Below are positions 1 through 5,821 of a DNA stretch of 11,447 bases, in pieces. Source of the stretch: Bacillota bacterium (GTDB lineage: Bacteria > Bacillota > Limnochordia > Limnochordales > ZCTH02-B6); assembly GCA_017578085.1 (NCBI GenBank), contig PKQR01000068.1, forward strand, positions 1-11,447, given 5' to 3'. Both the position numbers and the translations under genes were made by a program. Position 1 is the first letter of the stretch. Each line of letters begins with the position of its first letter. The notes beneath the pieces were generated by a model. That model did not search any database, was not told the DNA's origin, and saw only the letters and a list, made by a program, of their open reading frames with translations.

Positions 1-1329
1 CCCGGCACACCCGAGCGGGAACGCCTGCACCGGGAAGGGCAGCAGGAAGCCCGGGCCCGGGCCGAAGAGCAGCTGCAGCGGGTGGCGGCCGTGTTTGCCG
101 AATTGAGCCAGACCTTTGCACCCCAGGACAGCGCGGCGCCCGACCAGGAAAAAGCCGTCGACCGCTTCGTGGCCCGGGTGATCGACGGGGTGTGCCGCGG
201 CTGCTCCCAATACCGCCTGTGCTGGGAACGCAACGGGTACGAGACTTTCCGGGATCTCATGGACGCGGCGGGCACCGCGGGGCGTGACGGCCAGCTCTCC
301 ATGCATGACCTGCCGGCGGGGCTGCGCCAGCGCTGCATCAAGCCGCCCCTGCTGGCCAAGACCGTGGCCCGCGTCGTGGATGCCATGCAGGTCGAGGCCT
401 ATTGGCGCACCCGCCTGGAAGCGTCCCGGGAGTTGGTTCCCCGCCAGCTGGCCGGGATCGCGAGCATCATCGCCGGCGTCGCGGATCAGATGGAGCGCCT
501 CGCGCCGCCCGCGGCGGCCGCCGAAGCGGAGCAAGCCTGGGCGCCGCGGTTTGACGTGGATGTGAGCGTCCTGCAGACGACGCCGGACTCGGAGAGCGTG
601 TCGGGCGACTGCTTCCGGCGGGTGGACTTGGGCCCGGGCAAGGTCGCCTTTCTCCTCAGCGACGGCATGGGCACCGGTCCCCGCGCCGCCGCGGAGAGCC
701 AAGCCGCGGTGGCCATGCTGCAGCGGTTTCTCGAGGCCGGGTTTGACCTTGAGTTTGCCGTCAACACCATCAACTCGGTGCTGCTCTTGCGCTCCAGCGA
801 CGAAACGTACGCCACCCTCGACGCCTGCGTCGTGGACCTCACCGACGGCACGGTGCAGATGCTGAAAGTGGGGGCAGCGCCCAGCTTCGTGCGGCGGGGC
901 CAGGAAGTGGAGGTGGTGCGGGCGGCCAACCTGCCCGTCGGGATCCTGACGCGCGTCGAAACCGAGGTGGTGACGCGGCGCCTCGAGGCGGGGGACATGG
1001 TGGTGATGGTCACCGACGGGGCGCTGTCGGCGTGGCGGGCCAAGGGCGACCGGGAAGAAGCCTTGCGCCGCACGCTGGAGCGGGTCGATCCTCCCGACGT
1101 CCAGCGGGTCGTCGACCTCTTAAACGCGCGCCTGCGTTTGCGCGCGAACCCCGCGGAGGACGACATCACCATGGTCGCGTTCCAGTTGACCGAGCGGGGC
1201 CGGCGCCCGTCCCGGCAGGCGGAGCCGCGGCTGGAATGGCGCCCGGGCCGCCGGCAGGCGCGCCGGCCAGCCGCCGATGCCGATTGGCCAGGATCAGCGG
1301 AGTCTGCCGGACGATCAGCGCCCCAGTAA
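1..1329 (+). CDS. spoIIE: Stage II sporulation protein E, PP2C-type serine phosphatase (5' end missing)
   Basis: SpoIIE dephosphorylates the anti-anti-sigma factor SpoIIAA at the forespore septum, which frees sigma-F and starts forespore transcription. It also takes part in polar septum formation. The frame is open from base 1, so the N-terminal membrane domain and part of the central region lie outside the window. Visible parts are a linker with a C-x2-C-x5-C-W motif (Cys codons at 193, 202 and 220) followed by a DLP...RCIKP stretch typical of SpoIIE, then the PP2C domain from about base 541. Metal-binding acidic residues are present: the Asp of SGD at 607, the Asp of LSDGMGTG at 661 and the DD pair at 1159-1164 (EDDITM). 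After the domain, about 45 Arg/Pro/Ala-rich residues form an unconserved-looking tail ending at TAA 1327-1329. The following gene is tilS, as in the Bacillus spoIIE-tilS-ftsH region. Identification is firm and marks the organism as a spore former. Confidence 0.96.
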   Translation, partial: PGTPERERLHREGQQEARARAEEQLQRVAAVFAELSQTFAPQDSAAPDQEKAVDRFVARVIDGVCRGCSQYRLCWERNGYETFRDLMDAAGTAGRDGQLSMHDLPAGLRQRCIKPPLLAKTVARVVDAMQVEAYWRTRLEASRELVPRQLAGIASIIAGVADQMERLAPPAAAAEAEQAWAPRFDVDVSVLQTTPDSESVSGDCFRRVDLGPGKVAFLLSDGMGTGPRAAAESQAAVAMLQRFLEAGFDLEFAVNTINSVLLLRSSDETYATLDACVVDLTDGTVQMLKVGAAPSFVRRGQEVEVVRAANLPVGILTRVETEVVTRRLEAGDMVVMVTDGALSAWRAKGDREEALRRTLERVDPPDVQRVVDLLNARLRLRANPAEDDITMVAFQLTERGRRPSRQAEPRLEWRPGRRQARRPAADADWPGSAESAGRSAPQ

Positions 1330-1374
1330 CCAGCAGGAAGATCGCCCTGCCCACGACCATCCCCAACACGTCGG

Positions 1375-1403
1375 TGATCACTTCTTCGCGGAACGGGTAA
1401 AAT
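1375..1403 (+). promoter_or_regulatory. Weak sigma-A-like promoter candidate for tilS
   Basis: TAAAAT at 1398-1403 is one mismatch from the -10 consensus and stands out in a GC-rich setting. A TGATCA (3 of 6 matches to TTGACA) lies 17 bases upstream at 1375-1380. Transcription would start near 1410 and leave a leader of about 240 nt before tilS. The -35 element is poor, so this is only a candidate; tilS could instead be read through from spoIIE. Confidence 0.25.
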
Positions 1404-1638
1404 GGAAACGGCCCCCCAACGGATGGGAGGCGAGTCCGAACAATTCGCCAACTGGAGACGTCTGGATTTATTGGCGTGCCGTGGCGCTCAAAAGCGTTGG
1501 GGTTGTCCACCGGATTGATACGGACCGGTTTCAGTTGAGGATCCGAAACCGCGAGTGGCTTGCCCCGCGCTCGCCCGCGCGCCGTCTCGCGCTCCGGAGC
1601 AGGGCCCGCAGGCGGCCGTTTTGCCAGCGGGGTTGACC

Positions 1639-1644
1639 GGAGGG
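1639..1644 (+). promoter_or_regulatory. Ribosome binding site that points to a CTG start for tilS
   Basis: GGAGGG at 1639-1644 is the only strong Shine-Dalgarno sequence near the start of tilS. Six bases after it is an in-frame CTG (1651). The nearest in-frame GTG codons are too far downstream (1669) or well upstream of it (1555), and the in-frame TTG at 1633 precedes it. Confidence 0.5.
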
Positions 1645-1650
1645 AGAAGG

Positions 1651-3114
1651 CTGGACTTACTGGACCGGGTGGAGAAGTTCATCAAGCGCCATCGGCTGCT
1701 GCGGCCGGGCGACAAGGTGCTGGTGGCCGTCTCAGGGGGGCCCGATTCCCTCGCCTTGCTGCACCTCCTCACGCGGCTCAAGGAGCCGTGGCGGCTCAGC
1801 TTGCACGCGCTGCACGTCAACCACGGGCTGCGGTCGGAAGCCGCCCAGGACGCCGCCTTTGTCGAAGCTATGGGCAGGCAATGGGGCGTGCCGGTCACGG
1901 TCGCGACGGTGGACGTGCGGGCCGAGCGGAGAGCCGGCGAGTCGCTGCAGCAAGCGGCGCGACGGGTGCGCTACCGGGTGCTGATGGAGACAGCCCAGGC
2001 GGTGGGGGCGAGGCGCATCGCCTTGGGCCACCAGGCCGACGATCAGGTGGAGACGGTCCTTATGCGCCTCTTGCGGGGCGCGGGGGCTACTGGTTTGGCC
2101 GGCATGCGGCCCCGCCGGGGGCCCTTTGTCCGGCCCCTGCTCGCGGTGGCTCGTGCCGATATCGAGGCTTACTGCCGCGAGTTCCAGCTGGAGCCCGTGC
2201 TTGATCCCAGCAATTTGTCGCCGCATTACCTGCGCAACCGGATCCGCCATCACCTGCTGCCGCTGCTTGAGCGGGATTACAACCCCAACATCCGGGCCGT
2301 GCTCAGCCGGACGGCCGCGTTGTTGCGGGAAGAAGACGATCTGCTGGAGGCCCTGGCGTTGCGGGCGTACCGGCGCCTCACCAAGGGCCGCGAAGGGCGG
2401 CAGGACCAGCCGGCGCTGCCCGTGGAAGGCCTGCGCCGCCTGCCTGTGCCCCTGGCGCGCCGGGTCGTGCGCCGGGCTCTGCGGGTGGCGGGCGTCAACA
2501 TTTCCGCCGTGACCGCGGCGCATGTGGCGGCGATCCTCGCGCTGCTGGACGCGGGCGGCGCCGTGACGGTGCCGGGCGGCGTGCGGGTGCGGCGCCAGGG
2601 CGAGCAACTGGTGCTGGAACGGTCGCTGGTGGAGCCGTTGGCGGACGGGAGCCCGGGCGAAACGGCGTTTCCCACAGGCGCGGCGGGCTTGGCCCGCGGC
2701 TCCGGTTTCCAAGCGGAACTGGCGGTGCCGGGAGAGACGACGGTGCCCGGGCTAGGGCTTGTCCTCCAGGCGGAGATCGTGGAGCCGCCCGCGTCGGGGG
2801 AGCTGGTGGCGGATCCCCGGGCGTTCAGCGGGCCGGAGGAAGCCGTGCTGGATTGGGACCGCGTCGTGCCCCCCGTGGTGGTGCGCTCTTGGCAGCCGGG
2901 GGACCGGATGCGTCCCCTGGGGCTGGCGGGTTCCAAGAAGCTGCAGGACCTGTTTGTGGACGCAAAAGTCCCCGTGGATCAGCGGGGCCGGGTGCCCATC
3001 GTGGCCGACCAGGCGGGGATCCTGTGGGTCGCGGGGCTGCGGGTGGATGAGCGCGCGGCCGTGACGGAGAAGACGGAACGGGTACTGAGGCTAAAAGCCA
3101 GGCGCGTGCAGTGA
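1651..3114 (+). CDS. tilS: tRNA(Ile)-lysidine synthase
   Basis: TilS uses ATP to join lysine to C2 of the wobble cytidine (C34) of tRNA-Ile2, which changes its reading from AUG to AUA; the enzyme is normally essential. With the start used here the protein is about 487 residues, near the usual 420-480. It has the PP-loop ATPase signature SGGPDS at residues 28-33, HVNHGLR at 55-61, the GHQADDQVET block, LRNRIRH at 194-200, and the C-terminal TilS domain with WQPGDRMRPLG from 414 and LQDLFVDAKVP after it. Family proteins begin close to the LDRVEKFIKRH segment, so I prefer the CTG at 1651 behind a good ribosome site. Alternatives are GTG 1555 (32 extra unconserved-looking residues, weak ribosome site), TTG 1633 and GTG 1669. 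The hprT gene that often follows tilS is absent; ftsH comes next. Confidence 0.95.
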   Translation: MDLLDRVEKFIKRHRLLRPGDKVLVAVSGGPDSLALLHLLTRLKEPWRLSLHALHVNHGLRSEAAQDAAFVEAMGRQWGVPVTVATVDVRAERRAGESLQQAARRVRYRVLMETAQAVGARRIALGHQADDQVETVLMRLLRGAGATGLAGMRPRRGPFVRPLLAVARADIEAYCREFQLEPVLDPSNLSPHYLRNRIRHHLLPLLERDYNPNIRAVLSRTAALLREEDDLLEALALRAYRRLTKGREGRQDQPALPVEGLRRLPVPLARRVVRRALRVAGVNISAVTAAHVAAILALLDAGGAVTVPGGVRVRRQGEQLVLERSLVEPLADGSPGETAFPTGAAGLARGSGFQAELAVPGETTVPGLGLVLQAEIVEPPASGELVADPRAFSGPEEAVLDWDRVVPPVVVRSWQPGDRMRPLGLAGSKKLQDLFVDAKVPVDQRGRVPIVADQAGILWVAGLRVDERAAVTEKTERVLRLKARRVQ

Positions 3115-3129
3115 CACTTGTCCCTATTG

Positions 3130-3158
3130 TTGTAAAGCCCGTCGGGCCATGCTATAAT
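3130..3158 (+). promoter_or_regulatory. Sigma-A promoter of ftsH with extended -10
   Basis: TTGTAA at 3130-3135 and a perfect TATAAT at 3153-3158 are separated by exactly 17 bases. A TG at 3150-3151 gives an extended -10 (TGCTATAAT). Transcription should start near 3165, leaving a leader of about 150 nt before the ftsH start. This is the clearest promoter in the window and suggests that ftsH is transcribed separately from tilS. Confidence 0.85.
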
Positions 3159-3166
3159 AAACGGGC
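3137..3166. repeat. Inverted repeats overlapping the ftsH promoter (possible operator)
   Basis: The promoter spacer contains GCCCG-T-CGGGC (3137-3147). The left arm also pairs with a copy beyond the -10: GCCCGT (3137-3142), 18 bases, then ACGGGC (3161-3166). The repeats thus sit in the -35/-10 spacer and at the predicted transcription start, where a repressor could act. They do not match CtsR or CIRCE sites. Binding is inference only. Confidence 0.4.
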
Positions 3167-3316
3167 ACTAAGGTCAGTTCAAGGCTTGAGATTTGGTGTA
3201 CACCGTTCCGAACGGACCGCGCCTTGACAAAGCCGTCCACGCAGCGCCGGCACGGCCGTTGCAGTGGGTCGGGAGGCGCGCTTTGTTTTTGCCGCCCGGT
3301 GAGGGGAGGTTGTCTT
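3165..3316 (+). promoter_or_regulatory. Structured 5' leader of ftsH
   Basis: The predicted untranslated leader holds several dyads. GGTGTACACC (3195-3204) is a perfect palindrome and overlaps CCGTTC-C-GAACGG (3203-3215). A hairpin at 3241-3262 has a 9-bp stem (one G-U pair, one bulged C at 3256) and a GCA loop. A second stem at 3270-3297 pairs CGGG-A-GGC with GCC-G-CCCG and carries a CTTTGTTTTT tract in its loop; it ends six bases before the ribosome site at 3303-3309. No known riboswitch class is recognised. Folding was judged by eye. Confidence 0.4.
3303..3309 (+). promoter_or_regulatory. Ribosome binding site fixing the TTG start of ftsH
   Basis: GGGGAGG at 3303-3309 lies seven bases before TTG 3317, which begins MNRFLRGISLYLL, the usual FtsH N-terminus. 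This decides against the in-frame upstream TTG at 3224, which has no ribosome site and would add 31 unrelated residues. Confidence 0.85.
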
Positions 3317-5314
3317 TTGAATCGGTTTCTAAGAGGCATTAGCCTTTACCTGTTGATCGCGATCATAGCGGTCTCCATCGTCAGCAGCCTGTACCCGACG
3401 CAGGAGCGCCGGCAAGAGGTCACCTACTCGCAGTTCATGCAGTGGGTCAACGAGAACCGCATCGCCCAGGTGACCATCATTGGCGAGCAGCTGGTGGAGG
3501 GGCAGCTGCGGGACGGCACCCTGTTCCGGACGTACATCCCCGCGGGCACCATCAACTTGGGCAACATGCTCATCGAGCGCGGCGTGCAGGTGAGCGCCCA
3601 GCAGGAGCCGCAGCCGCCGTTCTGGATGTCCCTTTTGCCGCACCTGTTGACCATCGGCATCTTCATCGTGCTGTGGCTGTTTATTCTCAACCAGATGCAG
3701 GGCGGCAGCAACCGGGCCATGTCCTTTGGCAAGAGCCGGGCCAAGCTGCACACCGAGGAGCGCACCAAGGTGCGCTTTGATGACGTGGCGGGGCTCGATG
3801 AGGCCAAGGAGGAGCTCATCGAAATCGTCGAGTTCCTCAAGCACCCCAAGCGTTTCGCCGAGCTCGGCGCCAAAATCCCGAAGGGTGTGCTGCTGGTCGG
3901 CCCTCCCGGCACCGGCAAGACGCTCTTGGCGCGCGCCGTGGCCGGTGAGGCCGGCGTGCCGTTCTTCAGCATCAGCGGTTCCGACTTCGTGGAGATGTTC
4001 GTGGGCGTCGGCGCGGCCCGGGTGCGCGACCTTTTTGACACGGCCAAGAAGAACGCGCCGTGCATCGTGTTCATTGATGAGCTGGACGCCGTCGGCCGCC
4101 AGCGTGGCGCAGGCCTCGGCGGCGGGCACGATGAACGGGAGCAGACGCTCAACCAGTTGCTGGTGGAGATGGACGGTTTCGAGCCCAACACCGGCATCAT
4201 CGTGATGGCGGCCACCAACCGGCCGGACGTCCTGGACCCGGCCTTGCTGCGGCCGGGGCGGTTTGACCGCAAGATCGTCGTGGACCGGCCCGACGTCAAG
4301 GGGCGCGAGGAGATTCTCAAGGTCCATGCCCGCAACAAGCCCTTGGCCAAGGATGTGGACCTCAAGGTCATCGCGCGGCGCACGCCCGGCTTCTCCGGCG
4401 CGGACCTGGAGAGCGTCATGAACGAAGGCGCCATCCTGGCGGCTCGCCGCGGCAAGAAAGAGATCACTATGGCCGAGCTCGAGGAGGCCATCGACCGGGT
4501 CATCCTCGGGCCGGCGCGCAAGGGCCGGGTGCTTACGCCGCGGGTCAAGGAAGTGTACGCCTACCACGAGGCGGGGCACGCCATCGTGGCGCATTACCTG
4601 CCCCACGCGAACCCGGTGCACAAGGTGACCATCATCGGGCGCGGCATGGCCGGCGGGTACACCCAATTTCTCCCGCGGGAGGAGCGTACCTACATCATGA
4701 CCCGCTCCGAGCTGATGGATGAGCTGGCGGCGGCCTTGGGCGGCCGCGCGGCCGAGGAGCTCAAGTTCGGCGAGATCAGCACCGGCGCCAAGGGCGACCT
4801 GGAAGAGGTCACGCGCCTGGCCCGCAAGATGGTCATGGAGTGGGGCATGAGCGAACGCCTTGGGCCGCAGGCATTTGGCCGGCCGGCGGAGGAAAACATC
4901 TTCCTCGGCCGGGACATCGCCCGCGATCGCAACTACAGCGAAGAAGTCGCGGCGGCGATCGACCAGGAAGTGCGGAGCATCATCGATCAGGCCCACCAGA
5001 CGGCGCTGCAGGTGCTCAAGGAGCACTGGAACGAGGTCGTGGCCGTGGCCGAAGCCCTGATCGAAAAGGAGACCCTGACCCGCAAGGAGTTCCTGGAAGT
5101 CATCGGGCAGGAGGAGACGGAGCCCGAGTTCAAGGAGGCGGCGGTGGTGGCGCAGCCGGCGGAAGCCCAAGCGGCTGCCGCTGCCGTGGAACGGCCTGCG
5201 GCCGACGCGGCCCCGGGCGGGCGGCCTTCGGCAGGCAAGCCTTCGGCCCCCAGCCACGAGGAGCTGCTCTTGGACAAGACGCCTAATCCTAAGCCGGCCG
5301 TCGGGATCGAGTGA
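3317..5314 (+). CDS. ftsH: ATP-dependent zinc metalloprotease FtsH (AAA+ membrane protease)
   Basis: FtsH is a membrane-anchored hexameric AAA+ protease that degrades damaged membrane proteins and short-lived regulators; in Bacillus it also affects sporulation and stress responses. The 665-residue protein has a first membrane segment at about residues 8-25, an extracytoplasmic domain, a second membrane segment at about 102-124, Walker A GPPGTGKT at 195-202, Walker B VFIDELD with Asp254-Glu255, the second region of homology (ATNRPDVLDPALLRPGRFDR), zinc motif HEAGH at 417-421 and the third zinc ligand Asp494 in TGAKGDLEEVT. All catalytic residues are intact. After the peptidase domain (TRKEFLEVIGQEE) comes a tail of about 60 residues rich in Ala, Pro and Glu, longer than minimal FtsH. 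The TTG start is set by the ribosome site at 3303-3309. The gene has its own promoter upstream and a terminator downstream, so it looks monocistronic. Confidence 0.98.
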   Translation: MNRFLRGISLYLLIAIIAVSIVSSLYPTQERRQEVTYSQFMQWVNENRIAQVTIIGEQLVEGQLRDGTLFRTYIPAGTINLGNMLIERGVQVSAQQEPQPPFWMSLLPHLLTIGIFIVLWLFILNQMQGGSNRAMSFGKSRAKLHTEERTKVRFDDVAGLDEAKEELIEIVEFLKHPKRFAELGAKIPKGVLLVGPPGTGKTLLARAVAGEAGVPFFSISGSDFVEMFVGVGAARVRDLFDTAKKNAPCIVFIDELDAVGRQRGAGLGGGHDEREQTLNQLLVEMDGFEPNTGIIVMAATNRPDVLDPALLRPGRFDRKIVVDRPDVKGREEILKVHARNKPLAKDVDLKVIARRTPGFSGADLESVMNEGAILAARRGKKEITMAELEEAIDRVILGPARKGRVLTPRVKEVYAYHEAGHAIVAHYLPHANPVHKVTIIGRGMAGGYTQFLPREERTYIMTRSELMDELAAALGGRAAEELKFGEISTGAKGDLEEVTRLARKMVMEWGMSERLGPQAFGRPAEENIFLGRDIARDRNYSEEVAAAIDQEVRSIIDQAHQTALQVLKEHWNEVVAVAEALIEKETLTRKEFLEVIGQEETEPEFKEAAVVAQPAEAQAAAAAVERPAADAAPGGRPSAGKPSAPSHEELLLDKTPNPKPAVGIE

Positions 5315-5345
5315 CCGGCTGGAAACCTAAGACAGCGTTCACTGG

Positions 5346-5371
5346 GCCCCGGCCGGCAGGCCGGGGCTTTT
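5346..5371 (+). terminator. Intrinsic terminator after ftsH
   Basis: A perfect 9-bp stem, GCCCCGGCC (5346-5354) and GGCCGGGGC (5359-5367), closes a GGCA tetraloop and is followed directly by TTTT (5368-5371). It lies 32 bases after the ftsH stop. The T tract is short, so some read-through into folB is possible; this matters because no clear promoter is seen between here and folB. Confidence 0.88.
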
Positions 5372-5413
5372 GCAACATGGGCCCGGCCACGCCGCCGGCC
5401 AGGAGGGGCAGCG

Positions 5414-5773
5414 ATGGCGGACCGGATTTCCCTGCGCAACATGGTGTTTTACGCTTACCACGGGGCGTACGCCGTCGAACACGAACTGGGGCGGCGTTTC
5501 GAGGTGGACGTGGACCTTTACACCGACGTTCGCGCCGCGAGCGCCTCGGACGAGCTCGCGCTGACCATCAACTACGCTGACGTCTACGCCGTCGTCAAGC
5601 AGATCGTCGAAGGCGGCCCGCACAAGCTACTGGAAACCGTCGCCGAAACCGTCGCCGCCCGCATCCTGGCCGCCTTTCCCGCTAAGCGGGTGACGGTGCG
5701 GGTGCGCAAGCCCCATGCCCCGGTGGGCGGCCCAGTCGACTACGTGGAAGTCGAGATCACCCGCCCCGCGTGA
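5414..5773 (+). CDS. folB: Dihydroneopterin aldolase
   Basis: FolB cleaves 7,8-dihydroneopterin to 6-hydroxymethyl-7,8-dihydropterin and glycolaldehyde in tetrahydrofolate synthesis; it is a small cytosolic octameric enzyme. At 119 residues it matches the family length. Visible family features are the RNMVFYAYHG N-terminus, conserved Glu22, the substrate-site motif NYADVY (53-58), LLETVAE (72-78), and the catalytic Lys99 within RKPHAPVGGPVDYVEVEI. The ATG start follows AGGAGGGG (5401-5408) at a five-base spacing. In Bacillus subtilis folB sits a few genes downstream of ftsH within a pab-sul-folB-folK cluster; here the intervening genes and folK are missing and birA follows after 48 bases. The substrate may be shared with epimerase activity, as in other FolB proteins. 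Confidence 0.95.
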   Translation: MADRISLRNMVFYAYHGAYAVEHELGRRFEVDVDLYTDVRAASASDELALTINYADVYAVVKQIVEGGPHKLLETVAETVAARILAAFPAKRVTVRVRKPHAPVGGPVDYVEVEITRPA

Positions 5774-5821
5774 GGCGGCCGAGCGACGCGAGGGCTGAAA
5801 CGGTGGAGCGGAGGGAACGGG

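Larger units (their letters stand above)
1330..1650. other. Intergenic region between spoIIE and tilS, no convincing gene
   Basis: About 320 bases separate the spoIIE stop from the preferred tilS start. In Bacillus subtilis this position holds yabS and yabT; neither is recognisable here. Plus-strand frames across it do not look like protein. It is richer in A+T than its surroundings between about 1375 and 1545. Visible elements are a weak promoter candidate (1375-1403), a short hairpin GGCGA...TCGCC near 1429-1450, and a 10-bp palindrome GCTCCGGAGC at 1591-1600. No hairpin followed by a T tract is seen, so spoIIE has no evident intrinsic terminator. A minus-strand reading frame (1510 down to 1166) with a hydrophobic stretch crosses this region and is discussed as a finding. 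I see no tRNA. Confidence 0.6.

Noticed and set aside
486..1451. Long minus-strand frame opposite spoIIE
   Set aside because: Arg/Ser-rich shadow translation of a verified PP2C gene, with no recognisable domain.
1330..1650. tRNA or degraded yabS/yabT gene in the spoIIE-tilS gap
   Set aside because: No GGTTCGAATCC-like T loop, no cloverleaf arms and no recognisable remnant could be found by eye.
3171..3187. GGTCAGT near 3172 as a CtsR heat-shock operator
   Set aside because: Only one heptad half is a partial match; the second repeat expected three bases later is absent.
3208..3221. ACCGCG with flanks in the ftsH leader as a T-box element
   Set aside because: Only the last bases match the T-box consensus; the GGGTGG part is missing, the leader is short, and no amino-acid-related gene follows.
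3224..3252. TTGACA at 3224-3229 as a perfect -35 element
   Set aside because: No -10-like hexamer lies 16-18 bases downstream (the region is CGCCGG), so it is probably chance.
3224..3316. Upstream TTG at 3224 as the ftsH start, adding 31 residues
   Set aside because: It has no ribosome site, the added residues are unlike FtsH, and TTG 3317 has GGGGAGG at the right distance and the expected MNRFLRG N-terminus.
3329..5257. Long minus-strand frame opposite ftsH (about 640 residues)
   Set aside because: It is the shadow of a strongly biased GC-rich gene; the plus frame has every FtsH motif and the minus product resembles no family.
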